From the NCBI RefSeq assembly GCF_003254585.1, contig NZ_QJGZ01000035.1:1-64000 (forward strand): a DNA stretch of 64,000 nucleotides, in the 5' to 3' direction. Under the pieces are notes generated by a model. It ran no database searches. It saw nothing but the letters and a program-made list of their open reading frames with translations, and was not told the DNA's origin. Both the position numbers and the translations under genes were made by a program. This document shows, piece after piece, positions 53,421-64,000 of this stretch; positions within the stretch are counted from its first letter, which is position 1, and each line of letters starts with the position of its first letter. The stretch comes from Flavobacterium sharifuzzamanii (GTDB taxonomy: Bacteria > Bacteroidota > Bacteroidia > Flavobacteriales > Flavobacteriaceae).

Positions 53421-54284
53421 TTATACTAAAAGTGAGATCTTGCTATCTACTATAATTTTGCTCTCGTCTAAGTTTTTAACTTCAATTGTAATTTTTCTTT
53501 TCATATCTATTAAATCGCATTCCAAATGCAGTTCTTCAATGAGATAATTATTAGGATTCAAAAAATATTGGGCGTGGTAATATTCTTCAACATTTTCATT
53601 TTCAGATTTTCCGCTTTGCGTTATTTCAATCTGGTTTAGATCGTTGAGATACGGATTCACCTTTTCAGAAATTAAAAACTCCAAATCTTCGGTTTGGGCA
53701 ATTACAGGAAAATATAATTTTCGTTCCGTTTCAAAACTTTGAGTGTAAGCTCTGTATATTCCGTTAAAATAAGCCCTCAAAAACCAATTTCCCGAGATCT
53801 GCTTTACTAATAAGCTGTTATCTTCAATTGCACTTTCAATGTTTTTAGCCAGCTGCATAAATGTTTTCCCATCAAACAATTCCTTAATGCCGTCTTTTTG
53901 TTTTTCCCAGCGTTCTTTTAGTTTGTCATAACTATTTAAATCTATCCATTTGCCGTACTTATTTACAACTATTCGTAAAGGAAACAGAAGTTCTGCAGTC
54001 TTTTCTGCGACTGAATATGCTCTAGTATTAATTGGCTCTCCGTCTATTAATAGTTTTGAAGTTTTATTTATCTCAACAAAATGATAATCATTTTGTTGAG
54101 TATCGGGCTTCAATCTTAATAGACTGAAATTTTGTTCGAGAGTCTGTTTTTTTCCGTCCTTTTCAATAGTGTACAATACCGAAAAGTTACGATTGAGTTC
54201 AAAAGGGTTAAAAGGAAGGACATTATCTTGACTTACAAATAAAACGGGTTCTTTCTTCTTTTCTTTATCATCTTCTTTTTTCAT
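53421..54284 (-). CDS. Hypothetical T6SS-cluster protein
   Basis: The 287-residue soluble protein starts MKKEDDKEKKKEPVLFVSQD and has no signal or membrane segment. It is charged and mostly alpha/beta (RNFSVLYTIEKDGKKQTLEQ, KERWEKQKDGIKELFDGKTF, HLECDLIDMKRKITIEVKNL). No family is recognised. Position between tssN and the PAAR-like gene, with gaps of 11 and 15 nt, points to an adaptor or chaperone for loading the cargo; that is inference. Confidence 0.75.
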   Translation of the reverse strand: MKKEDDKEKKKEPVLFVSQDNVLPFNPFELNRNFSVLYTIEKDGKKQTLEQNFSLLRLKPDTQQNDYHFVEINKTSKLLIDGEPINTRAYSVAEKTAELLFPLRIVVNKYGKWIDLNSYDKLKERWEKQKDGIKELFDGKTFMQLAKNIESAIEDNSLLVKQISGNWFLRAYFNGIYRAYTQSFETERKLYFPVIAQTEDLEFLISEKVNPYLNDLNQIEITQSGKSENENVEEYYHAQYFLNPNNYLIEELHLECDLIDMKRKITIEVKNLDESKIIVDSKISLLV

Positions 54285-54295
54285 ATGCTATCCAT

Positions 54296-55294
54296 TTATT
54301 TTATAGGTCCTTCTTCCTCAGGTTCTTTTAATTCATTAATCTTTTTCTGTTCTAAATCTTCGTTGTGCGAATCAGTGTTGTATATTTTAGCATCGGGTGT
54401 TTTCTTTATTTCTGGAGGAGCATTTTTCTCCGTTTTACGCTCACATACTATTACTGAGTTTTCGCTAATTAAATTAGATTCCATGTCCTTTAAAGCATCG
54501 ACATATTTTGTTTTTTCATACCATTTGGATTGAGGATAGAAAACCCAATTGTAATTTTGTTTATTTGGCATCATTACTTCAATCTGATTTTCTGTATTAC
54601 TTTGGTTATATCCATTTACTGCAAGAAAAAACAAACGTCCAAATTTGACGCCCACAGGAGCTTTTGCTCTTATGGAAATATATTTTTCGTGACTGTATTG
54701 TTTTTTTATTAAGAGTGTAATCAATAAAAGATCTTTCATTTCATTGCTCTCAATTGTTTTATAAGATTTCTCGGGTGTCCATGTAGTGATTTTTTTTGGA
54801 GGTATCAGCATCATAAAACAAAATGCTTTATCAATGGCAGTGGGAACTACGAATAGTATAAAATGGCCGCACATTATAAAAGTAAAATTTATGCCGTTTA
54901 AGGCTGTATAAATAATAGCAAACAGCAGGCTAGAGTATAATGGGGTAACAGATGCGAAAAGGAGTTCTACAACAAAACTCTTTTGCTTAAATTCCTGAAA
55001 ATAATTGCGATAAATCCAAACATGAAAAATCCCAAACACTAAAGATACTATCTGATAAAAAAGAAGTTCTTGACTAAGGTTTGTAAATTGCTTATTATGG
55101 CCTAAAAATGCAATAAGCGCATAAATCAATGCCAATATCAAAGCATAGGCATAGAATTTCTTTTTATACTCTTTTGAAAAGTCTTTTATTTTATCATTAA
55201 TAAGTAAGGTAAGGATCCCGCTAAGCGCAATTATCACAATTAAATATATTATGAAACTGGTATCTATTAGATTTATTAAGTTCTTTTTAATCAT
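54296..55294 (-). CDS. tssN: TssN family type VI secretion membrane protein
   Basis: The 332-residue product has about six membrane helices in the first 190 residues (FIIYLIVIIALSGILTLLIN; FMMLIPPKKITTWTPEKS) and a cytosolic C-terminal domain (LLITLLIKKQYSHEKYISIR, GVKFGRLFFLAVNGYNQSNT). This matches TssN, a membrane component specific to the Bacteroidetes T6SSiii where TssJLM are absent. It is the first gene of a five-gene minus-strand unit. Other core tss genes are not in this window. Confidence 0.85.
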   Translation of the reverse strand: MIKKNLINLIDTSFIIYLIVIIALSGILTLLINDKIKDFSKEYKKKFYAYALILALIYALIAFLGHNKQFTNLSQELLFYQIVSLVFGIFHVWIYRNYFQEFKQKSFVVELLFASVTPLYSSLLFAIIYTALNGINFTFIMCGHFILFVVPTAIDKAFCFMMLIPPKKITTWTPEKSYKTIESNEMKDLLLITLLIKKQYSHEKYISIRAKAPVGVKFGRLFFLAVNGYNQSNTENQIEVMMPNKQNYNWVFYPQSKWYEKTKYVDALKDMESNLISENSVIVCERKTEKNAPPEIKKTPDAKIYNTDSHNEDLEQKKINELKEPEEEGPIK

Positions 55295-55523
55295 TATAGT
55301 ATGATTTTAATCATTCTTAAAAATCAGTTATTTACTGTTTTTAAGATCATTTTTTCGGAACTAATGTAGTCTTTTTATTTCATTTTAAAATTAAAAAAAT
55401 AAAAATTTTCTTTCATTTTTATTTTTATAAACAAAAAAAAAGGAATAAATCCTTTTAAGCTTTTTATAATTAATTATTATTTCAATAAATCAAGATAAAT
55501 ATATTAACCTCAAATAAAATTCT

Positions 55524-56135
55524 TTATAACTGGTACGAAATACCAAATTCGATATTCTTAGTATTATATCCTGCATTACTACTTCCTAAACTGGCATTAG
55601 AAACATGCCTCACACTAGGACGGACATCAAATCGGAATTTATTGTAATCAACACTAAAGCCAAGCGCAAAAACATCGGCAAAGGCAAAACCCTTAGACAT
55701 TCTTTCTGTTTCCGTATCTGTAATCATTGGTCCAATACTTCCTAAAACATAAAACGCACACACTTTACCGATAGGTCTACGAACTAGAAATCCACAATTA
55801 AGCACATATTCTCGAACATCTTTTAGACGCGTATATTCATCTCTTTTTTGCTGATAATTTGGGGTTTCGGGCTTAACAAAATAGAAGTTCAATAATTGAT
55901 GTTTTCCAAAATTGATTTCAGGTTGGACTAGAATTTCATATTTAAAATTCCTAGTCTCTTTTATCTCGTAATAGAACTGCACTTTATAAAAATGATTCTC
56001 AAAACTATAATCAGTATTACTAAATTCACTTCCAAAACCATAGTTCAAACCTAGAGAAAAACGCGAATTATGTTCCTGTGCTGTCATTTTTAGAACCAAA
56101 AGAAGCAGTATGCCCAAAAGTAATTTTCCTTTCAT
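55524..56135 (-). CDS. PagL-like lipid A deacylase (acyloxyacyl hydrolase family)
   Basis: The start at MKGKLLLGILLLLVLKM (56135) gives a normal signal peptide and 203 residues. The end holds RPSVRHVSNASLGSSNAGYN, the conserved His-Ser pair of PagL-type lipid A 3-O-deacylases, in an outer-membrane barrel ending GISYQL. The enzyme removes an acyl chain from lipid A. Located after secDF with a terminator between. The 230-bp gap above (55295-55523) is AT-rich and shows no gene. Confidence 0.88.
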   Translation of the reverse strand: MKGKLLLGILLLLVLKMTAQEHNSRFSLGLNYGFGSEFSNTDYSFENHFYKVQFYYEIKETRNFKYEILVQPEINFGKHQLLNFYFVKPETPNYQQKRDEYTRLKDVREYVLNCGFLVRRPIGKVCAFYVLGSIGPMITDTETERMSKGFAFADVFALGFSVDYNKFRFDVRPSVRHVSNASLGSSNAGYNTKNIEFGISYQL

Positions 56136-56174
56136 AAATCGTATTAAAATTCCATTTAAATATAGCACAAAAAA

Positions 56175-56202
56175 AAAAGATCCAGCTTTCGCTGGATCTT
56201 TT
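56175..56202 (-). terminator. Terminator after secDF
   Basis: AAAAGATCCAGC at 56175-56186 pairs with GCTGGATCTTTT at 56191-56202. A long run of T on the minus strand follows. Confidence 0.9.
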
Positions 56203-56221
56203 TATATAATTAAAACAATAA

Positions 56222-59212
56222 TTATGCTTTATTGTGTTTGTCTTCGATTGTGTGTTTTTCATCACTTGAAATCGTATCTACCAATACTGGTGTAGCGATA
56301 AATAATGAAGAGTAAGTACCAACAATAATACCAATTAACATTGCGAAGATAAATCCTCTGATAGATTCTCCACCAAAGATAAACATCGTTAATAACACGA
56401 TAATCATCATTAATGAAGTATTCAATGTTCTAGATAATGTAGTATTAATAGAAGCGTTTACGATATCTTCGAAGCTACCTTTACGGTTTCCGATGATAAA
56501 CTCTCTCACCCTGTCAAATACAATTACCGTATCGTTCATAGAGTAACCAATTACAGTCAAAATCGCAGCGATAAAGTGCTGATCCATTTCCATGTGGAAT
56601 GGCATGAATTTGTAGCATAATGAGTAAACTCCTAATACAAAGATTACGTCGTGCGCAACAGCTGCAATCGCACCTAATGAATATTGCCATTTACGGAAAG
56701 ATACCATTAAGTATAAGAAAATAACTGCCATTGCCCCAAGAACTGCCCAGTAAGAGTTAGTTTTGATATCCTCAGAAATAGAAGCTCCAACTTTAGAAGC
56801 TTGCAACACACCTACTTTTTTACCATCAAATGAGTTGATGAATTTATCGTAAGTTGTATTTGGGAAATATTTCTGTAAAGCAGTGTATAATTTTTGGTTT
56901 ACTTCTTCGTCAATTGCTACACCATCTTCTTTAATTTTATATTTAGTAGTGATTTTCAATTGATCATCATCACCTAAAATTTTAGCCTCAACTGGTGTAC
57001 CAAAAGCAGCAGATAATTCATCTGAAACTGCAGTAGCATCAACTGGTTTCTCAAATTTAACTTGGAAAGTTCTTCCTCCAACAAAATCAACACCTTCATC
57101 TAATCCGTTAACGAAGAAGATAGAAACTAAACTTACTACAACTACAATAGAAGAGAAGATGTAAGTGAATTTTTTGATTTTGATGAAATCAAAGTGGAAG
57201 TTTGTAAACCAGTTTTTAGTAATATTTGTAGAGAAAATTAAATCACCTTTTCCTGCAATGTTTCTGTCAATGAAAATTCTAGCAATAAAGATAGAAGTAA
57301 ACAATGAAGTTACGATACCAATTAATAATGTCAATGCGAAACCTTTAATAGGACCTGTTCCGAAAATAAATAAGATAGCTCCAGTTAAAACGTGAGTAAC
57401 GTTAGCATCAATAATAGAACGCATTGCACCATGCCATCCGTAAGAAGCTTGAACTGCCTCAGAAAGTGATTTTCCTTCACGCAACTCCTCTTTCGCTCTT
57501 TCGTAGATAATAATGTTAGCATCTACCGCTGTACCTAATGTAAGTACGATACCTGCAATACCTGGTAATGTTAATACAAAACCAAAACTTGCCATAATTC
57601 CGAATAAGAATAGTAAGTTTAATAATAACGCAAGGTTTGCATACCAACCAGCTTTACCATAATAGAATACCATCCAAACACAAACTAATAAGAAACCTAA
57701 TACAGAAGAAATTGTACCCGCATCAATAGCTGCTTGTCCTAAAGATGGACCTACAACAGTTGATTGGATAATATCTGCAGAAGCTGGTAATTTACCTGCA
57801 TTTAATACGTTAGCTAAATCTTTAGTTTCAGCCACATCAAATGAACCTGTAATCTCAGATCTTCCTCCAGCAATAGGACCGCTTGTTACACCTGGAGCAG
57901 AATATACGATATCATCTAATACAATAGCAATGTAGCTTTTTTGAGCAAATGCTCTTCCTGTTAATTCTTCCCAAACTTTAGCACCTTGGCTGTTCATTTG
58001 CATAGAAACAGCTGGTTTACCCATTTGGTCAAAAGTATCTTTTGCATCAGTTACAACACCACCGCTCATTGCTGGGTTATTGTCTCTGTTTCCTTTTAAA
58101 GCGTATAATTCAACCGCTTCAATATCTGCAGCGCTTTTTACGTCTTTAGCTTTAGGATCTTTTATTGTTGTTGGCTTGCTCCATACAAATTTTGCATAGT
58201 GTTGGTCAGCAGCCAATAATACTCTAATTTCTGGTCTTTTGAAATAATCATTGATAGCTGCAGTATCTTTAGGAGCGAAGTAACCTAAAACTGGTCCACC
58301 ACCTTGAACGATCATTTTATCAAATAAAGGATTGTTTCCTTTTTTAACATCAGAAGAATCTTTAGCATCTGTTAATAATGCATTTAATGAATCTTTAGCA
58401 ACTGTTTTAGTTTCAGTCTTTTTAACTTCAGTTTTCTTTAAAGCTTCGTTTGCAGATACTAAGAAATTTCCAATTTCTTCAATTTTGAAAGTTTCCCAAA
58501 ACTCTAATTGAGCTTTTCCACCTAATAATTTTTTAATTCTATCAACATCCTTAGCACCTGGAAGCTCTACTAAGATTCTTCCTGTTTCTCCTAATTTTTG
58601 GATGTTTGGCTGTGTAACACCAAATTTGTCGATACGCTCTCTTAATACTTTAAAAGCACTTTCTACAGACTCATCAACTTTTCTTTTGATAACTTTTTGA
58701 ACTTGTGCGTCAGACATTTGAAAGTCTACTCCACCTTCTCCTTGAAGACTTCTGTTAGCAAAAATATCTGGAGATGCTAATTTTACAGTTCCTTTTGAAT
58801 TTGCATCAAAAGCTTCAAAAAACTTATTTAAATATGTTTTGTTTCCTTCTAAATTTGCAGATGCATCAGCTAATGATTTATTAAAAACTGGATTTTTAGA
58901 ATTATTAGCCAAACCTTTTAATACATCTTTAATAGAAATCTGAAGAATTACGTTGATTCCTCCTTCTAAGTCAAGACCTTTATTAAGCTGCTTGTTTTTC
59001 ACTTCATTGTAAGTGAAATCAGTAAAACCAAGATTTAATACTTTTTCTTTACCAATAGAATCTAAATATTTCAGCTCTTTATCAGGATTATCTCCTGCAA
59101 AAGCTTTAGCTTCACTTTTGACACCATTTGCCACAAAAGTGAATGATAGTTGGTAAATACTTACCAATGCAAATAGAATTGCGAAAAATTTAATAAGTCC
59201 TTTATTCTGCAT
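56222..59212 (-). CDS. secDF: Protein translocase SecDF fusion
   Basis: The 996-residue protein joins SecD and SecF, the proton-driven partners of SecYEG. SecD features: DLEGGINVILQISIKDVLKG, the periplasmic P1 domain with the RVDESVESAFKVLRERID segment, and AVDANIIIYERAKEELREGK. SecF features: VDFVGGRTFQVKFEKP and GYSMNDTVIVFDRVREFI. Twelve membrane segments fit the fusion. Normal length for Bacteroidetes SecDF. Confidence 0.96.
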   Translation of the reverse strand: MQNKGLIKFFAILFALVSIYQLSFTFVANGVKSEAKAFAGDNPDKELKYLDSIGKEKVLNLGFTDFTYNEVKNKQLNKGLDLEGGINVILQISIKDVLKGLANNSKNPVFNKSLADASANLEGNKTYLNKFFEAFDANSKGTVKLASPDIFANRSLQGEGGVDFQMSDAQVQKVIKRKVDESVESAFKVLRERIDKFGVTQPNIQKLGETGRILVELPGAKDVDRIKKLLGGKAQLEFWETFKIEEIGNFLVSANEALKKTEVKKTETKTVAKDSLNALLTDAKDSSDVKKGNNPLFDKMIVQGGGPVLGYFAPKDTAAINDYFKRPEIRVLLAADQHYAKFVWSKPTTIKDPKAKDVKSAADIEAVELYALKGNRDNNPAMSGGVVTDAKDTFDQMGKPAVSMQMNSQGAKVWEELTGRAFAQKSYIAIVLDDIVYSAPGVTSGPIAGGRSEITGSFDVAETKDLANVLNAGKLPASADIIQSTVVGPSLGQAAIDAGTISSVLGFLLVCVWMVFYYGKAGWYANLALLLNLLFLFGIMASFGFVLTLPGIAGIVLTLGTAVDANIIIYERAKEELREGKSLSEAVQASYGWHGAMRSIIDANVTHVLTGAILFIFGTGPIKGFALTLLIGIVTSLFTSIFIARIFIDRNIAGKGDLIFSTNITKNWFTNFHFDFIKIKKFTYIFSSIVVVVSLVSIFFVNGLDEGVDFVGGRTFQVKFEKPVDATAVSDELSAAFGTPVEAKILGDDDQLKITTKYKIKEDGVAIDEEVNQKLYTALQKYFPNTTYDKFINSFDGKKVGVLQASKVGASISEDIKTNSYWAVLGAMAVIFLYLMVSFRKWQYSLGAIAAVAHDVIFVLGVYSLCYKFMPFHMEMDQHFIAAILTVIGYSMNDTVIVFDRVREFIIGNRKGSFEDIVNASINTTLSRTLNTSLMMIIVLLTMFIFGGESIRGFIFAMLIGIIVGTYSSLFIATPVLVDTISSDEKHTIEDKHNKA

Positions 59213-59388
59213 TATTACTAAAAATTAATTATGTTTTATTTTTGATTTTGTTTTAAAGTCCCATAAAATAAGCCCTGACATGATTTTTTAAAACAAAAAA
59301 ACGAGATCACGAATTACCAATTTTTTTTTAAACCGAGCAAATATATAATTAACGAAAATATTAACCAATTTATTTATTAATTAATCTC

Positions 59389-59415
59389 AAAAAAAAAGCT
59401 GCAAAAGTGCAGCTT
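59389..59415 (-). terminator. Terminator for mdh
   Basis: AAGCTGCA at 59397-59404 pairs with TGCAGCTT at 59408-59415; on the minus strand it is followed by T9. Confidence 0.85.
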
Positions 59416-59437
59416 CTTTTCTTTTTTCCTGTTTTTA

Positions 59438-60373
59438 TTATACTAAAATCGTTTTTAGGGCATCATTCATGCTACGAACTGCATCTGCACTTTTAGCAAA
59501 TAAAGCCTTCTCCTGATCGTTCAAGTTTATATCTAGAATTTCTTCCACACCGTTTCTACCAATTATACACGGTACTCCAATACAGATATCATTTTGACCA
59601 TACTCTCCTTCTACAAAAACAGAACATGCAATCATTTTCTTTTGATCATTCAAAATACTATCAACTAAATATGCTACAGAAGCTCCTGGCGCATACCAAG
59701 CAGAAGTCCCAAGAAGCCCTGTAAGGGTCGCTCCTCCTACCATAGTATCTGCTGCAACTTTTTGCAATACTTCTTCTGAAAGAAACTGAGATACCGGAAT
59801 ACCATTATAAGATGCTAAACGTGTTAACGGAATCATAGTTGTATCTCCATGACCTCCAATTACCATTGCCGAAATATCATTTGCTGGTTTATCCAGAGCC
59901 AATGAAAGATACGTTCTAAAACGAGAACTATCCAAAGCTCCACCCATACCTATAATTCTGTTTTTTGGAAGACCTGTAGCTTTTAAAGCCAAATACGTCA
60001 TCGTATCCATCGGATTTGAAACTACGACAATAATTGTATTAGGCGAATACTTTAGTACATTCTCAGCAACTGTCTTAACAATTCCTGCATTGATACCTAT
60101 TAATTCTTCTCTTGTCATTCCTGGTTTTCTCGGAATTCCTGATGTAATTACTACTACATCGCTTCCTGCAGTTTTAGAATAATCGTTGGTAACTCCAGAA
60201 ACTTTGGTATTAAAACCTGTGTTTGTGGCGCACTGTGTTATATCAAGCGCTTTCCCTTCTGCAAAACCCTCTTTAATATCCAACAATACTACTTCGCTAG
60301 CAATTCCTCTATAAGAAATAACATCTGCACATGTAGCTCCAACATTTCCTGCTCCTACAATGGTAACTTTCAT
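59438..60373 (-). CDS. mdh: Malate dehydrogenase
   Basis: The 311-residue enzyme interconverts malate and oxaloacetate with NAD. The Rossmann loop is GAGNVGATCADVISY, the substrate Arg is in RKPGMTREELIGINA, and the catalytic His is in IGGHGDTTMIPLTRL. It belongs to the lactate-dehydrogenase-like malate dehydrogenases typical of Bacteroidetes. Single gene with its own terminator. Confidence 0.96.
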   Translation of the reverse strand: MKVTIVGAGNVGATCADVISYRGIASEVVLLDIKEGFAEGKALDITQCATNTGFNTKVSGVTNDYSKTAGSDVVVITSGIPRKPGMTREELIGINAGIVKTVAENVLKYSPNTIIVVVSNPMDTMTYLALKATGLPKNRIIGMGGALDSSRFRTYLSLALDKPANDISAMVIGGHGDTTMIPLTRLASYNGIPVSQFLSEEVLQKVAADTMVGGATLTGLLGTSAWYAPGASVAYLVDSILNDQKKMIACSVFVEGEYGQNDICIGVPCIIGRNGVEEILDINLNDQEKALFAKSADAVRSMNDALKTILV

Positions 60374-60421
60374 ATTTTATACTTTATCGGTTATTAATTT
60401 TTGTCTATTCTTTAAAAAGAC

Positions 60422-60464
60422 AATTCGTTTAATTGTCTAGTAAATTTAAACAATTAAACGAATT
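60422..60464. repeat. TTAAAC-type palindrome after gyrB
   Basis: AATTCGTTTAATTGT at 60422-60436 and ACAATTAAACGAATT at 60450-60464 are exact complements. On the minus strand a TCTTTTTAA tract follows, so it may terminate gyrB. Confidence 0.75.
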
Positions 60465-60484
60465 GAAATTATTAATTTTTTATT

Positions 60485-62482
<1,998 letters not shown>

Positions 62483-62684
62483 CTATATACCCAGTAAATT
62501 ACGACTTAAAGCACTTAAGTTATCAACACAATTGTCTGAAAAACCTAAAAATAGAGTTAAAAATGAAATTAATTTCTAATTTTCTTAAATTCCAAATTCT
62601 AAAAATGGAAATAACGTAAAAAATGGACTCTTTTTGAAATTCCATTTTTTTGAAATTCCAAATTCCAAAACATACATTAAATCA

Positions 62685-62717
62685 AAAAGCCGAAATAATA
62701 TTCTTATTTCAGCTTTT
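62685..62717 (-). terminator. Terminator for the asparagine synthase gene
   Basis: AAAAGCCGAAATAA pairs with TTATTTCAGCTTTT with one mismatch and lies 54 nt after the stop. Around it are AAATTCCAAATTC-type repeats (62580-62765) of unclear meaning. Confidence 0.7.
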
Positions 62718-62770
62718 CTATATCTGCTCCCAAATTGGAATTTGGAATTTCAAAAATTTGGAATTTTCTT

Positions 62771-64000
62771 TTAAGCAATCACAGTAGTTTTTACAGTTTC
62801 AAAATTACCATTCAAATGAGCCGCATTTGCTCTTCCGCTTGGATCTTGGTTTTCCTGCCATTTTGGAATCCACTTACGAACAGTTTGTGCCGCGCTGACC
62901 TGTGGATAGTATTTATGGAAAATTGATCTATACAAGTACGCTTCTTTAGTTGTTGGCGAGTTATACGGAAATTCTGTGCTTGCTCCTGCCAATTGCTCAT
63001 CTGTAACTTGCGAAGCACAATATTCAATCAACTCATCAACCCAATTATATCCCACTCCATCAGAAAACTGCTCTTTCTGACGCCATAAAACTTCCGAAGG
63101 CAAATATGGGTCTTCCGTATCAAAAGCTTTTCTTAAAATGTATTTTTCAACGCCATCATACGTTTTTGGCTGTTTCTCTTCTGTTTTAATTCGAATGGCT
63201 ACATCTAAAAATTCTGTATCCAAAAACGGAATTCTCACTTCTAGACCATTTGCCATTGTCGTTTTATCTGCGCGCAACAAATCGGCTGTAAATAGCTTCT
63301 GAACTCGTTCTATAGTTTCATCTTGAAATTCTTCTTCTGAAGGCGCATTTCTAAAATACAGATGCCCTCCAAAAACCTCATCTGCACCTTCGCCAGACAA
63401 GATCACTTTTATTCCCTGATCTGCTATCGCTTTAGAAAGCAAATACATAGGAACACCAGATCTAACCGAAATGATATCATACGTCTCAATATGATAAATT
63501 ACTTTTTCTAAAACTTTAACTCCTTCTTCAACCGAAAAATGAATTTCATGATGTTCAGTTCCTAAAAATTCAGCGGCTTTTCTTGCCATAACATTATCGG
63601 GAGCATCAGCGTCCAATCCGATAGAAAAAGAATGCAATTTTTCGCCTTTCTCTTTTAGCAATCTCGAAGTGATGGCCGAAATCAATGAAGTATCTAAACC
63701 TCCTGATAGCACAACTCCTAAAGGCACTTCTGCCAATAGACGTTTGCGTGTTGCCTGAATCAAACTCTCACGAATCAATTCTAAATCTAACGGATGAGTT
63801 GCATTTTTATGGTCTTCATATTCTGGGCGATAGTATTTTACAAAACCTGTTTTTGCTGTATAATAATGTCCTGGCGGAAAAGTAGAAAACGATTTGCATT
63901 GATCTGCAATAGATTTCATTTCTGATGAAAAATAAATTCTTCCTCTTTCATCTAAACCATAATATAAAGGTTTCACCCCAATTGGGTCACGACCTGCAAT
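62771..64000 (-). CDS. asnB: Asparagine synthase (glutamine-hydrolysing), 3' part
   Basis: The visible C-terminal part (410 codons) enters from the right edge as IAGRDPIGVKPLYYGLDE. It has the synthase ATP-pyrophosphatase motif VVLSGGLDTSLISAI, the GEGADEVFGGHLYF segment and EVRIPFLDTEFLDVAI. The N-terminal glutaminase domain with Cys1 is outside the window. AsnB makes asparagine from aspartate using glutamine and ATP. The gene is truncated only by the window. Confidence 0.95.
   Translation of the reverse strand: MAGRDPIGVKPLYYGLDERGRIYFSSEMKSIADQCKSFSTFPPGHYYTAKTGFVKYYRPEYEDHKNATHPLDLELIRESLIQATRKRLLAEVPLGVVLSGGLDTSLISAITSRLLKEKGEKLHSFSIGLDADAPDNVMARKAAEFLGTEHHEIHFSVEEGVKVLEKVIYHIETYDIISVRSGVPMYLLSKAIADQGIKVILSGEGADEVFGGHLYFRNAPSEEEFQDETIERVQKLFTADLLRADKTTMANGLEVRIPFLDTEFLDVAIRIKTEEKQPKTYDGVEKYILRKAFDTEDPYLPSEVLWRQKEQFSDGVGYNWVDELIEYCASQVTDEQLAGASTEFPYNSPTTKEAYLYRSIFHKYYPQVSAAQTVRKWIPKWQENQDPSGRANAAHLNGNFETVKTTVIA

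Overview
The window looks like a chromosomal segment of a Flavobacterium-type member of the Bacteroidetes. The DNA is AT-rich, genes mostly lack Shine-Dalgarno sequences, and several promoters fit the Bacteroidetes consensus TTG-N19-TAnnTTTG. Carboxypeptidase-regulatory TonB receptors, a PorP/SprF protein with a type B (CHU_C) type IX secretion substrate, a SecDF fusion and a TssN-type (T6SSiii) secretion cluster all point the same way. No rRNA, tRNA or CRISPR array was seen.

Layout. Positions 1-6.8 kb hold a stress and envelope cluster: Dps, CsbD, an AraC-type regulator with a response regulator and a CHASE3/PAS histidine kinase, then DUF4142, an outer-membrane barrel, and several small membrane or helical proteins (Lmo0937-like, YtxH, holin-like). 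prfA follows on the minus strand. From 8.1 to 14 kb is an accessory, repeat-rich stretch: short hypothetical genes, an IS3 transposase remnant, two copies of a 239-bp palindromic element with 25-bp inverted repeats, GC-rich short direct repeats and an XRE-regulator fragment. Positions 14-25 kb carry small metabolic and hypothetical genes (DoxX-like, SRPBCC, a frameshifted DUF5995 gene, a GreA/GreB-like factor, a LprI-like protein), topoisomerase III, a PP2C-like protein and an MFS transporter. Positions 25-31 kb are an iron or siderophore uptake locus: two TonB-dependent receptors flanking a DUF4198 protein, all three preceded by the same short motif. Then come valS, DUF1573, and a surface-protein trio at 36-42 kb (OmpA/PD40, PorP/SprF, CHU_C adhesin). 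Positions 42-49 kb are mostly housekeeping: aspartyl protease with PDZ, aminotransferase, folE, cysS, yidD and lgt.

The most unusual piece is at 49.06-49.44 kb on the minus strand. A Bacteroidetes -7 box is followed almost at once by a 29-codon ORF containing Trp-Trp-Trp-Tyr-Trp, then a possible terminator whose 5' arm lies just before the Trp codons, then a lone 76-codon gene. This has the form of a ribosome-stalling Trp attenuator that controls a single gene of unknown function rather than a trp operon. The leader and the gene share an identical 20-nt initiation region.

At 49.5-55.3 kb is a type VI (T6SSiii) cargo module: TssN, an unknown protein, a DUF4280 PAAR-like tip, a large effector combining a GH19-like and a DUF5675 domain, and an overlapping SH3b lipoprotein that is a likely immunity protein. 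The window ends with a PagL-like deacylase, secDF, mdh, gyrB and the C-terminal part of asnB, which runs off the right edge. Intergenic spaces are rich in long imperfect palindromes, many of which probably work as terminators.
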